8,777 bases of DNA from Lachnospiraceae bacterium (GCA_017613595.1 JAGADM010000015.1:1-8777); one strand, 5' to 3'; shown: positions 1 through 7,137, counted from the first letter of the stretch. The notes: generated by a model from the letters alone, not told the origin. Numbers and translations: made by a program.

Positions 1-1
1 A

Positions 2-61
2 ATCGACCATTTCGAAATCACAAGAAGCGTCACCGTGATTCACACGGATGAAGTTATTTAG
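2..61 (+). CDS. 3' end of an unidentified upstream gene (partial)
   Basis: Frame 2 is open from the window edge to a TAG at 59-61 and encodes 19 residues ending in TVIHTDEVI. The other two forward frames close earlier: TGA at 49-51 in frame 1 and TGA at 36-38 in frame 3. The stop lies 15 bases before the next start codon, with the Shine-Dalgarno of that gene beginning right after it. This is the spacing expected inside an operon. The tail is too short to assign a family. That it is a real gene end is inferred from the spacing and the open frame. Confidence 0.5.
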   Translation: MDHFEITRSVTVIHTDEVI

Positions 62-62
62 A

Positions 63-70
63 AAGGAGGA
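63..70 (+). promoter_or_regulatory. Strong ribosome binding site of the giant surface-protein gene
   Basis: AAGGAGGA sits 6-7 bases upstream of the ATG at 77 and is a near-perfect anti-16S match. It fixes ATG 77 as the start. No promoter is visible in the 15 bases between the upstream stop and this start, so translation probably occurs on a transcript that begins further upstream. Confidence 0.85.
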
Positions 71-76
71 GCGCAT

Positions 77-181
77 ATGAACAAATGGAAAGAAAAACCG
101 TTGTCAAGAATTCTTGCCGGGCTGCTTGCGCTTCTTCTTGCCATCGGTACGCTGCCCGCAAGCCCGTTCCGGGCAAATGCT
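77..181 (+). other. Signal peptide of the giant surface protein
   Basis: Residues 1-35 comprise a basic n-region (MNKWKEKPLSR), a hydrophobic core (ILAGLLALLLAIG) and a c-region ending A33-N34-A35 before an acidic, Pro-rich mature start (DPEPDPNQN). This fits Sec export and signal peptidase I cleavage. The Pro-rich linker after it is typical of surface proteins. The exact cleavage site is inferred from the AxA rule. Confidence 0.85.
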
Positions 182-3100
182 GACCCGGAGCCGGACCCGA
201 ACCAGAACACAACTACAAGTGCGATGTTTAAACTGGTATTCGATGACCCTGGTAATCCAGGTACAGAGCTGGATGCGGATGTTGACGGAACAGTTGCATT
301 TTCAAGGGTAGTAGGTGAAGGACAGGAAACGATTCCTGCAGAAATAAGCGGTGGAGTTTTTACTGTTAGCGACTTCACGAGCGGGGAGACATATAGTTAT
401 TCGATTTCATTAGATAGTAAGTATCTTCTTAACGGAACCGATTATTATACTTTTACGGCGCCCGCAGATGGTTCGGTAACATTGGAAGATGGAAAAACTG
501 ATGGTAAACTGATGTGCGAAACGGAACCGGTTGCATCCGTAGAAAGATTTGGATATGTTACCACACAGGTCGGAGATACATCCGAATACTTGGCGGGTGT
601 GGCAATCAGCATTAATGAAAGTAGCCTCGTATCGTCGATTCAAGCCCAAAATACGGGAGACGACGGCAAGTATTCTTTCAAAATTCCTGAAGCGCTAATC
701 GGTCAGGAAGTATCCATAACCGCTCAAAAAAACTACTTTGTTACGGAGACGGTAACTCGCACGATTCCGGATACTGCGAGCGGAGAAGATCCCCAACAAG
801 AGATAGAGGCGATTGCCATGAATCCTGTAACGGCGACGTTTAATGTCGGCGAGAAGGGGTATATTTGTATTGGTGAAGATACAACTCCACAAACCGGCGA
901 GATAACGATTCACCCAACAGGACCAGTTTCCTTTACGGTTGCCCCTAATGATGCGAATTATTACCAGATCGATTCGGTATCTGCTACTCCGGATATGCTT
1001 TCCGAGGCGGGAGGAGCATATTCTTTTGATGCCCGCGATAAGGATGTGACAATAACCATCACATTTATTAAGAAGGATGCTACTGCACCAGAGCTCGTAA
1101 GTTGTTCCGGAGACGATAACACCTACTTTACTACCATAGGAAACTATGGCAAATGTTGGGGTGGTTCAGGAGCGGTTGCCAGTAAGTTTATGGTTTCTGA
1201 CCCGACAGGGAAGGATGATACTACCGGCGACGACGAGTATGTCAGCGGACCGAAGACGCTGCATTATATTTCTGCATGGGTAAACGATGGGGATTATTCC
1301 GCTTTTTCAACGGGACAAAGCATAGATGTAACCGGCGCAACGGAATGTGATGTTCCGATAGTATTTCAGGGCGAAGAAACCGAAAAAACATATTCCCTTT
1401 ACCTGGAAGACGGAGCGGGGAATAAATCTCCCGTCTATCGGTTTACTTATTCAAAAGAAACAAACGTGAATGAACCGGCCATTTCTTCTGCATGGCTTTC
1501 CCCAAGTACTGGTCATGTGATTGATTATACGCACGCAAATGCGTATACGAGTGATGCAATAATAGTGCTTTCAGTGAGTGCAAATGATAGTGAATCCGGG
1601 ATTGCAAGCGTGGTGTTGTACACAAGGAAACCGGGTGATGCTACTTATGCGATTTGCGATGACCATAGATTTAAAAAAGATAGCGAAACCGGAAATTATT
1701 ATGTGCAGCTCGACTTTGGTGAAATTACTGAACTTGCGGTACAGGCAACCGATAATGTTGGAAATCAATCCGCATTAAAAGAAATTAAAGAGTTTAATCT
1801 CCCTAAGAACGCAGTATTGATAACCTCAAAGGAAGAGATAAGCGTTTCTGCCACTGTGAACAGTGAAACATATGATTCGGCAAAGTCGTATTATTTCAAT
1901 AGCAAACCGGAATTCACTTTTACCCTTAAAGACCCTTCGGATGGCGGAGAACTGAAAGATATCTCAGTTGTTATTCACAGTGATAATGATTATAGTTTCA
2001 ATTATGATGTTGACCCCGGTGTACCGAATACTCTGGAAATCGTCTTTGTTGATGCAGAAAAAGATTGTTTTAAAGAGGGCACGAATACCATTACTATCAG
2101 CGGCAAGAACCATCTTGGACTTGAGTCTTCTAAGACATTCACTTTTGTTCTGGATACAACAAGGCCGAAGGTTACTGGCTTTTCCGTTATGGGCGATTCG
2201 GGGACGACGCTTTATTCTGTTGCGAATGACGGAACGTTCGTAACTGGTAAGATTTTTGTTGAGGTACTAGCGGAAGAAGTATCGCCTGCAGATGGAGTTA
2301 CCGTTTCCGGTCTTTCAAGGATTACCTTATATGTGAACAATACAGAATACGAGACCGTGGATTATGGCGATAAATTCTCGATTTCCCCGCAAGAGTTGGA
2401 AGAAAAAGGGTTACCGCTTACTAACATCCAACTTAGTGCAATAGCAGTGGATGCGGCGGAGAATCCTTCTGTGGAAAGCAAGTTGTATCAAAATGGTTAT
2501 ACGGATCCTGACACAGGGGATTTACTTGGTAACTCGAATATTTACACCAACACTTTCTCTTTTGATTTAGATAATCCGGCGATTACGGTTTCAAATCCGC
2601 TTACTCTTAACACGAGTACAGACGCGACCGCGCGCTATACCGGCGAGGGGGCTGACAAGAAGACCTGGTACAAGGAGATTATTCACTGGAGTATTCAGGT
2701 TTCTGACGGAACAGCAGGTGTAGCAAAAGTAACCATAAACGGAACAGAAATGACCGGAACTGCATTAAGCAATGGGGCAATCGGATTCGATATCGAATCG
2801 TCCTCCATAGCCAGAGATTGTTCTTGTAAGTTATCCGTTACGGTAACGGATAAGGTCGGTCATTCAAAAGATTATGAGACAACAATCTATATCGATATGT
2901 TCGACCCGCTCATTAAGGAATTTCGGATTGAGGCGGCAGGCGGATTGATAGTGTCTGACGCGAGCGGAAACTATACGAACGGACCGGTTAAGGTTTATGT
3001 AAAGGCCGAGGATCCCGACGTTCCGCAGAATACAATAGCGATTGATCCGAATTCGATTCCCATTGGTCAGGGTTCCAATGTACAGCAGTCCATGCCGACA

Positions 3101-6100
3101 TCCGGTCTGGCAAAGGTTGTTCTTTATCTGAACGACGACCAAAGCACCGTTCAGTTCGGAGAAGCCACAACGCAGACGAACGGATACTATGTATTCACGA
3201 TTCCGGCCGAGGTGGCAGAGAACTTCTATAAGACTTATACCGTTTCTGCCGAGGCTTATGATAATTCCGGGCTGAAGAGCGCTGTTACGGCGCTTACGTC
3301 GGGCGAGAACGGAAACTCCTCGCTTGCTTCCGAGAAGATTATCATCGAGAATAAGAAGCCCGGTGCGGTAATCACCCTTTCGGACACCGGCAAGAAGACG
3401 ATTGCCGGCAATACCTGGTACGGCGCCGATACGGAAGTGAAGATTCAGGCAACGGATGCGGAGTCCGGGCTTGCGACCATCGCGGTTACCGTGAACGGAA
3501 CCGCAATTACCGCGGATGACAGTGCAACCCCGCAGGCAATCGGCACATTTGCCTCGAAAGAAAAGGCTTCGCCGGTTTACGTGATTAAGACGGCAAATCA
3601 TATTGCTTCCGACGACAAGTACACGATTCGCGTTACGGCAAAGGACGTTTCGGGGAATGTTTATGAAACCGAAGAGACCTTCTTTATTGACCGAACGGCC
3701 CCGGTAATTTCCGGATTTACCGTTACGACCGAGAAGGCAGGCGACACGCTTTCTAACCTTGCGTTCGGTACGTTTGCGAACGGCAGAGTCCGCGTAACGA
3801 TTACCGTAAAGGATGACGGTTCTTCCGCAGGATTGGATTCTGTTGCATTGACCATCAATGACGGCACTCCGGTTGTCAGCAAGCTTTCAAACGGAGTTGC
3901 GGAGTTTATTCTTCCGGAGGAAGTCGTTGAAGGCTTCTACGGCGCATACGCGCTGAAGGCAACAGCTGTCGATGTCTACGGACATACAAGCGAAGTAAAG
4001 ACCTACGAAAGACAGATACAGATTGATACCGTGAAGCCTACGGTTTCCGTATCGGCCGCCGGACCGAATCCGATGGCAAAGGACGGAAAGACCTGGTATT
4101 CGTCCGATGTAACCTGGACGATTCGCCTTCGTGACGCCAATGCCGGAATTGCATCCGCAACCGTTAAGGTAAACGGAACCGTTATAGCGACCGACGCTAA
4201 CGGCAAGAGCATTTCCGAAATCCTTGCGCCGACCGACGCAGGTTCCGTGAAGGACGTAACATTTGCCGTAATTTCCTCACAGGCGGCAAGTGCGGACGGC
4301 TCCTACACGATTACGGTTGAAACGACCGATTATATCGGCAATAAGAGTGAAGTATACTCGGGAACCGTTTATGTGGATAAAACGGCACCGGCGATTACGA
4401 GCTTCGCATTTCTCCGTGACGGGGAGGCGGTTTCCCCGCTGACCGCGTCGGATTTCGGATATGTATACTTCTTTGAGAAGGACGCAACCGTTGTCATCAG
4501 CGCAAATGATGCGGCGAACGGTTACGGCCTGAAGTCCATAACCTATTATATGGAAGACTTTAACGGCGTGAAGACGGCCGAGCAGACGGCTACTCCGGAT
4601 GCCTCCGGCAATGTGACAATCACCGTTAAGGCTCCGTTCCGCGGAAAGATTTATGCGAAGGCAACCGACGGCGTTAACAACGAGAGCGGTTACGCGGCTT
4701 CGAAGGGATTTGCCGCAGAGAGCAAAGCAAACCACGACGGTACGGCGAGCGTTGTGCTTGAAAGAAACGAAACCGAACTCCGGCAGCCGAACGGTGTAGA
4801 TCTTTACTCGGGCAATGTTGAGATTAAGATTAATATCGCGGATGAAATCGCGGGCATCAAAACCGTCGAGTGGTCCGTCTCCGCTCCTTACGATCAGGCG
4901 AAGAACCAGACCGGCAGCGCCTCGGTCGGAATCGACGGAACAATCACCGGCGACGGATGGACGGCGACCGCCAAAGACGGCAACCTGGTTACCGGCCTTA
5001 CAAGGACAATCACCGTGACGCACGACAGCAATGATATTACGGTTCGCGTCCGGATGACCGACTGGGCGGGAAATACGACGGAGCGCCAGACTGTATTCGG
5101 TATCGATAAGGTTGCTCCGACCGTTGAGTATTCCTTCGATAACAATACGGCCGACCCGGCTAACCCGACGATTTTCGATGACGAAAGAACGCTTACGATT
5201 ACGGTTACGGAGCGCAATTTCGTTCCCGGCGAGTTTGGTTTGACCATCCATAACGCATACGGTTCTGTTCCGACAATCTCGCAGTGGACGGAGGAGCGGG
5301 ATACGCAGGATCCGAACAAGTCAACTTACACGGCGACCGTGACATTTGTCTATGACGGAAGTTATACGCTCACTCTCGGATATGCGGACCGCGCAGGAAA
5401 CCGCGCAGCGATTGAGCAGGTTCCGGCGTTTGTAATCGACCGGTCCAAGCCGCTTGTTCTGGTTACCTACGATAATAAGAAACCGGTTCAGGACATCTAC
5501 TTTGATAACTTCCGTACGGCGACGGTTACCGTAACGGAGCGGAACTTTGACGTATCCCGTGTGACATTTACCGGAAATGCTCCGAGAACCGGAACGTGGA
5601 CGGCGAACGGCGACGAGCATACGCTCACGATCTACTACGATGAAGACGGCGATTATTCCTTCGGCATCTCGGTAGTTGACAAGGCCGGCAATGTTTCGGT
5701 GCCTTATGATGAAGAGAGATTCATTATCGATACGACGGTTCCGGAACTCGAGCTCACCGGACTTCTTGCGGCGAACCGCGGTGAAGTCGCACCGGTAATC
5801 ACGTATACGGACGCGAACTACATGGAGGACGGCGTTTCGTTCCTTCTTCAGAGGCAGAACGGCGATATCATCAATAAACCTTATACGATAGAAGAAATCG
5901 TGGAAGACGGTGAAGCGAAAGGCTATCGGATTGTCTTCAAGAACTTCGACCCGATGAAGGAAAATGACGATATCTACACGATACAGATTTCCGCAGTCGA
6001 CCAGGCCGGAAACCGGACGCAGCAGATTATGCGGAGATTCTCCGTAAACCGTTTCGGCTCCACCTATATCATGGACGGTGTCGAAAAGATGAACGGATCG

Positions 6101-6793
6101 AATACGAACAATCCGACGGATCTGGTTGTCCTTGAGGTCAATGTGGATGAGATTAACGCGGATGATGTCGAAATATTCGTTATCCGTAACAGTTCTCCGA
6201 CGAAACTCGTATCCGGCAGGGATTACGACTGGGAAAAAGTGAAAATGACGGAGGACGGCTGGGAGGAATACCGCTACGTAATCAAGAGCAGCTCGTTCGC
6301 GGAAGACGGTGAATACACCATCCGCATCATCTCGGTCGACAAAGCCGGCAATGTTAACGAGAACGACGAAAACGGAAAGAACGCAACGATTTCGTTCTGT
6401 GTCGACCGTGTAGCACCGAACATCGTCGTGGTTTCCCCGGTAGATGAGACTTCCTATAAAGAAGATACGCATCGGGCGGTCATTGAGGTTCGCGATAATT
6501 ACCTCTTAGGCGACGTGAAGATTTACCTGAATGACGCGGAAGTCTCTTACTCGAAGAGCAATTATCAGTACTCCTTTGAAATTCCGCAAAGCGATACGAA
6601 GCAGACAATCCGCATTGTTGCAACGGATGCCGCGGGAAATGTGAGCGAGGTCATCGTAAAAGACTTCCTCGTTTCCACGAACGTGTTTGTCCGTTTCCTG
6701 AACACGACGTGGGCGATTGTGGCATTTATCGCAATTCTGCTCTGTATCGGCGGAGCAGCGGTCTTCATTTTGGCAAGAAGACGCAGAAGATAA
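77..6793 (+). CDS. Giant secreted, membrane-anchored Ig-like repeat surface protein
   Basis: Complete 2238-residue gene. Residues 1-35 are a classical signal peptide: basic MNKWKEK start, Leu-rich core, AxA-type cleavage at ANA|DPEP. Residues 36-333 are a non-Ig N-terminal region; about 150-240 resembles a carboxypeptidase-regulatory/prealbumin-like beta domain (DGKYSFKIP). From residue 334 about 16 Ig-like modules follow, most starting with a D-x-x-x-P linker (D334, D693, D940, D1205, D1317, D1434, D1677, D1788, D1885, D2110) and many ending in a TD/VD-x-AGN-type turn such as VDKAGNVS. Residues 2212-2233 form one hydrophobic helix, followed by RRRRR and the stop, which places the body outside the cell. 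There is no LPxTG motif. No catalytic domain is recognised. An adhesin or cell-envelope stalk role is inferred from architecture only. Composition is mosaic: the N-terminal 40% is AT-richer and holds nearly all the Cys residues. Confidence 0.9.
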   Translation: MNKWKEKPLSRILAGLLALLLAIGTLPASPFRANADPEPDPNQNTTTSAMFKLVFDDPGNPGTELDADVDGTVAFSRVVGEGQETIPAEISGGVFTVSDFTSGETYSYSISLDSKYLLNGTDYYTFTAPADGSVTLEDGKTDGKLMCETEPVASVERFGYVTTQVGDTSEYLAGVAISINESSLVSSIQAQNTGDDGKYSFKIPEALIGQEVSITAQKNYFVTETVTRTIPDTASGEDPQQEIEAIAMNPVTATFNVGEKGYICIGEDTTPQTGEITIHPTGPVSFTVAPNDANYYQIDSVSATPDMLSEAGGAYSFDARDKDVTITITFIKKDATAPELVSCSGDDNTYFTTIGNYGKCWGGSGAVASKFMVSDPTGKDDTTGDDEYVSGPKTLHYISAWVNDGDYSAFSTGQSIDVTGATECDVPIVFQGEETEKTYSLYLEDGAGNKSPVYRFTYSKETNVNEPAISSAWLSPSTGHVIDYTHANAYTSDAIIVLSVSANDSESGIASVVLYTRKPGDATYAICDDHRFKKDSETGNYYVQLDFGEITELAVQATDNVGNQSALKEIKEFNLPKNAVLITSKEEISVSATVNSETYDSAKSYYFNSKPEFTFTLKDPSDGGELKDISVVIHSDNDYSFNYDVDPGVPNTLEIVFVDAEKDCFKEGTNTITISGKNHLGLESSKTFTFVLDTTRPKVTGFSVMGDSGTTLYSVANDGTFVTGKIFVEVLAEEVSPADGVTVSGLSRITLYVNNTEYETVDYGDKFSISPQELEEKGLPLTNIQLSAIAVDAAENPSVESKLYQNGYTDPDTGDLLGNSNIYTNTFSFDLDNPAITVSNPLTLNTSTDATARYTGEGADKKTWYKEIIHWSIQVSDGTAGVAKVTINGTEMTGTALSNGAIGFDIESSSIARDCSCKLSVTVTDKVGHSKDYETTIYIDMFDPLIKEFRIEAAGGLIVSDASGNYTNGPVKVYVKAEDPDVPQNTIAIDPNSIPIGQGSNVQQSMPTSGLAKVVLYLNDDQSTVQFGEATTQTNGYYVFTIPAEVAENFYKTYTVSAEAYDNSGLKSAVTALTSGENGNSSLASEKIIIENKKPGAVITLSDTGKKTIAGNTWYGADTEVKIQATDAESGLATIAVTVNGTAITADDSATPQAIGTFASKEKASPVYVIKTANHIASDDKYTIRVTAKDVSGNVYETEETFFIDRTAPVISGFTVTTEKAGDTLSNLAFGTFANGRVRVTITVKDDGSSAGLDSVALTINDGTPVVSKLSNGVAEFILPEEVVEGFYGAYALKATAVDVYGHTSEVKTYERQIQIDTVKPTVSVSAAGPNPMAKDGKTWYSSDVTWTIRLRDANAGIASATVKVNGTVIATDANGKSISEILAPTDAGSVKDVTFAVISSQAASADGSYTITVETTDYIGNKSEVYSGTVYVDKTAPAITSFAFLRDGEAVSPLTASDFGYVYFFEKDATVVISANDAANGYGLKSITYYMEDFNGVKTAEQTATPDASGNVTITVKAPFRGKIYAKATDGVNNESGYAASKGFAAESKANHDGTASVVLERNETELRQPNGVDLYSGNVEIKINIADEIAGIKTVEWSVSAPYDQAKNQTGSASVGIDGTITGDGWTATAKDGNLVTGLTRTITVTHDSNDITVRVRMTDWAGNTTERQTVFGIDKVAPTVEYSFDNNTADPANPTIFDDERTLTITVTERNFVPGEFGLTIHNAYGSVPTISQWTEERDTQDPNKSTYTATVTFVYDGSYTLTLGYADRAGNRAAIEQVPAFVIDRSKPLVLVTYDNKKPVQDIYFDNFRTATVTVTERNFDVSRVTFTGNAPRTGTWTANGDEHTLTIYYDEDGDYSFGISVVDKAGNVSVPYDEERFIIDTTVPELELTGLLAANRGEVAPVITYTDANYMEDGVSFLLQRQNGDIINKPYTIEEIVEDGEAKGYRIVFKNFDPMKENDDIYTIQISAVDQAGNRTQQIMRRFSVNRFGSTYIMDGVEKMNGSNTNNPTDLVVLEVNVDEINADDVEIFVIRNSSPTKLVSGRDYDWEKVKMTEDGWEEYRYVIKSSSFAEDGEYTIRIISVDKAGNVNENDENGKNATISFCVDRVAPNIVVVSPVDETSYKEDTHRAVIEVRDNYLLGDVKIYLNDAEVSYSKSNYQYSFEIPQSDTKQTIRIVATDAAGNVSEVIVKDFLVSTNVFVRFLNTTWAIVAFIAILLCIGGAAVFILARRRRR
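2153..2893 (+). repeat. Two-module super-repeat copy 1 (A1-B1) in the giant surface protein
   Basis: Residues 693-939. Module A1 (693-829) begins DTTRPKVTGFSV and contains GLSRITLYVNN and a VDAAENPS end turn. Module B1 (830-939) begins DLDNPAITVS and contains a KTWYKE...HWSIQVSD segment, GVAKVTINGT, and a TDKVGHS end turn. The same order of motifs recurs in the next two copies. Repeats are seen at protein level; DNA identity is low apart from short tracts such as AAGACCTGGTA. Confidence 0.65.
2894..3688 (+). repeat. Two-module super-repeat copy 2 (A2-B2) in the giant surface protein
   Basis: Residues 940-1204. Module A2 (940-1090) has DMFDPLIKEFRI, NGPVKVYVKAED, SGLAKVVLYLND, FTIPAEVAENFYKTY and a YDNSGLKS end turn. 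Module B2 (1091-1204) has NKKPGAVITLS, NTWYGADTEVKIQATD, AESGLATIAVTVNGT and a KDVSGNVY end turn. A2 aligns best with A3 (FILPEEVVEGFYGAY), and B2 with B3. An insertion of about 20 residues around residues 980-1005 makes this copy the longest of the three. Confidence 0.7.
3689..4375 (+). repeat. Two-module super-repeat copy 3 (A3-B3) in the giant surface protein
   Basis: Residues 1205-1433. Module A3 (1205-1316) has DRTAPVISGFTV, NGRVRVTITVKDD, GLDSVALTINDG, FILPEEVVEGFYGAY and a VDVYGHTS end turn. Module B3 (1317-1433) has DTVKPTVSVS, KTWYSSDVTWTIRLRD, GIASATVKVNGT and a TDYIGNKS end turn. The following pair (1434-1552 and 1553-1676) may be a more diverged fourth copy: it starts DKTAPAITSFAF and ends TDWAGNTT but lacks the TWY signature. 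Confidence 0.7.
5105..5728 (+). repeat. Pair of tandem TVTERNF modules in the giant surface protein
   Basis: Residues 1677-1787 and 1788-1884. Each starts with a D-x-x-x-P linker followed by a YSFDN or VTYDN strand, and carries an identical TVTERNF heptapeptide (ERNF at 1712-1715 and 1821-1824). Each then has a Gly/Asp-rich hairpin (YDGSYTLTLGY or YDEDGDYSFGIS) and an AGN end turn (ADRAGNRA or VDKAGNVS). The copies differ at synonymous positions, so the duplication is not recent. Confidence 0.75.
6710..6790 (+). other. C-terminal transmembrane anchor and Arg5 stop-transfer tail
   Basis: Residues 2212-2233 (WAIVAFIAILL...GGAAVFILA) form a single hydrophobic helix followed directly by five Arg codons and TAA. 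This is the classic stop-transfer layout of a protein held in the cytoplasmic membrane with its body outside. The preceding residues contain no LPxTG-like sortase signal. Confidence 0.85.
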
Positions 6794-6820
6794 AGTGAGA
6801 AAACGCGGAAGCCGCAGTGC

Positions 6821-6849
6821 TTGACAGAACGCGCAAAGGGTAGTATAGT
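6821..6849 (+). promoter_or_regulatory. Sigma-A promoter of the metG leader
   Basis: A perfect TTGACA (-35) lies at 6821-6826 and TATAGT (-10) at 6844-6849, separated by the optimal 17 bases. The predicted transcript starts about 6856, some 25 bases before the first pairing strand of the T-box Stem I. It gives metG its own promoter, only 28 bases after the stop codon of the surface-protein gene. Confidence 0.85.
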
Positions 6850-7062
6850 TACAGCATCATAAATTGATATCAACGAAGAAGAGAAGAGTACCTTCGGAAA
6901 TCCGATACAGAGAATCCGGTTGCTGAGAACGGAGCGGCACTTTCAGAAGGGAACATGGTCTCGGAGTTGCAGGGGCGAGTGCAATGCATTAGGTCCTGCC
7001 GGGTGCACCCGTTAACGTGTGAGGCTGTGAGCGCAGCCGGAAAGGCACCGTAAGGTGCGAAG

Positions 7063-7098
7063 TAAAGTGGTACCACGAAGCTACGGCTCTCGTCTTTA
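7063..7098 (+). promoter_or_regulatory. T-box antiterminator
   Basis: Helix A1 is TAAAG 7063-7067 with CTTTA 7094-7098. The conserved seven-base bulge TGGTACC is 7068-7074, and helix A2 is ACGA 7075-7078 with TCGT 7090-7093. Its 3' strand reuses the 5' strand of the terminator, so the two structures exclude each other. Binding of uncharged tRNA-Met to the TGGT bulge would stabilise this form and allow metG transcription. Confidence 0.9.
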
Positions 7099-7116
7099 TA
7101 AGGCGGGAGCCTTTTT
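7085..7116 (+). terminator. T-box intrinsic (Rho-independent) terminator
   Basis: A ten-pair stem (GGCTCTCGTC 7085-7094 with GGCGGGAGCC 7102-7111, including a few G-U pairs) has a seven-base loop and is followed by TTTTT at 7112-7116. It is the default OFF state of the leader. No other terminator is visible between the surface-protein gene and metG, so it may also stop read-through from that gene. Confidence 0.9.
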
Positions 7117-7128
7117 GTTTCGTAACGA

Positions 7129-7137
7129 GAGGGAGGT
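7129..7137 (+). promoter_or_regulatory. metG ribosome binding site
   Basis: AGGGAGGT ends 5-6 bases before the ATG at 7143, which supports this start. It lies downstream of the terminator hairpin and is not part of either alternative structure, so regulation should act on transcription and not on translation. Confidence 0.85.

Larger units (their letters stand above)
6870..7120 (+). ncRNA. T-box riboswitch leader, tRNA-Met responsive
   Basis: This cis-acting leader is read by uncharged tRNA-Met. Stem I base is GAGA 6881-6884 with TCTC 6959-6962, and the upper helix is CCTTC 6891-6895 with GAAGG 6946-6950. Between them lies the specifier loop: AGAGTA 6885-6890 opposite GAACATGG 6951-6958, with the AGTA/GAA loop-E arrangement. 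The specifier triplet is ATG at 6955-6957, followed by a purine. Downstream are the CGGGTGCACCCG hairpin (7000-7011), GGCTG/CAGCC (7023-7038) and GCACC/GGTGC (7045-7058). The T-box element is AAAGTGGTACCACG at 7064-7077. TGGT at 7068-7071 is complementary to an ACCA tRNA 3' end, as expected for a Met tRNA with discriminator A. The specifier, T-box sequence and downstream gene all agree on methionine. Confidence 0.95.

Noticed and set aside
2864..3601. Minus-strand open frame of 245 codons
   Set aside because: Same reason: antisense to the A2-B2 repeat modules, with no independent support.
2153..4375. The repeats as a DNA tandem repeat or recombination hotspot
   Set aside because: Similarity is clear only at protein level. 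The copies differ strongly in nucleotide sequence, with only short shared tracts.
4277..5251. Minus-strand open frame of 324 codons
   Set aside because: It is a shadow in the GC-richer part of the giant gene, where stop codons are depleted on the opposite strand; no start signals or recognisable features.
5321..6472. Long open frame on the minus strand (383 codons), antisense to the surface-protein gene
   Set aside because: It mirrors the codon pattern of the plus-strand gene, its product is rich in Arg/His/Val with no domain, and it has no ribosome binding site. The plus-strand protein has clear repeats and export signals.
6805..6815. GCGG-AAG-CCGC hairpin after the surface-protein stop codon as a terminator
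   Set aside because: It has only four base pairs and a three-base loop, with no T-run; the following bases are the metG -35 region.
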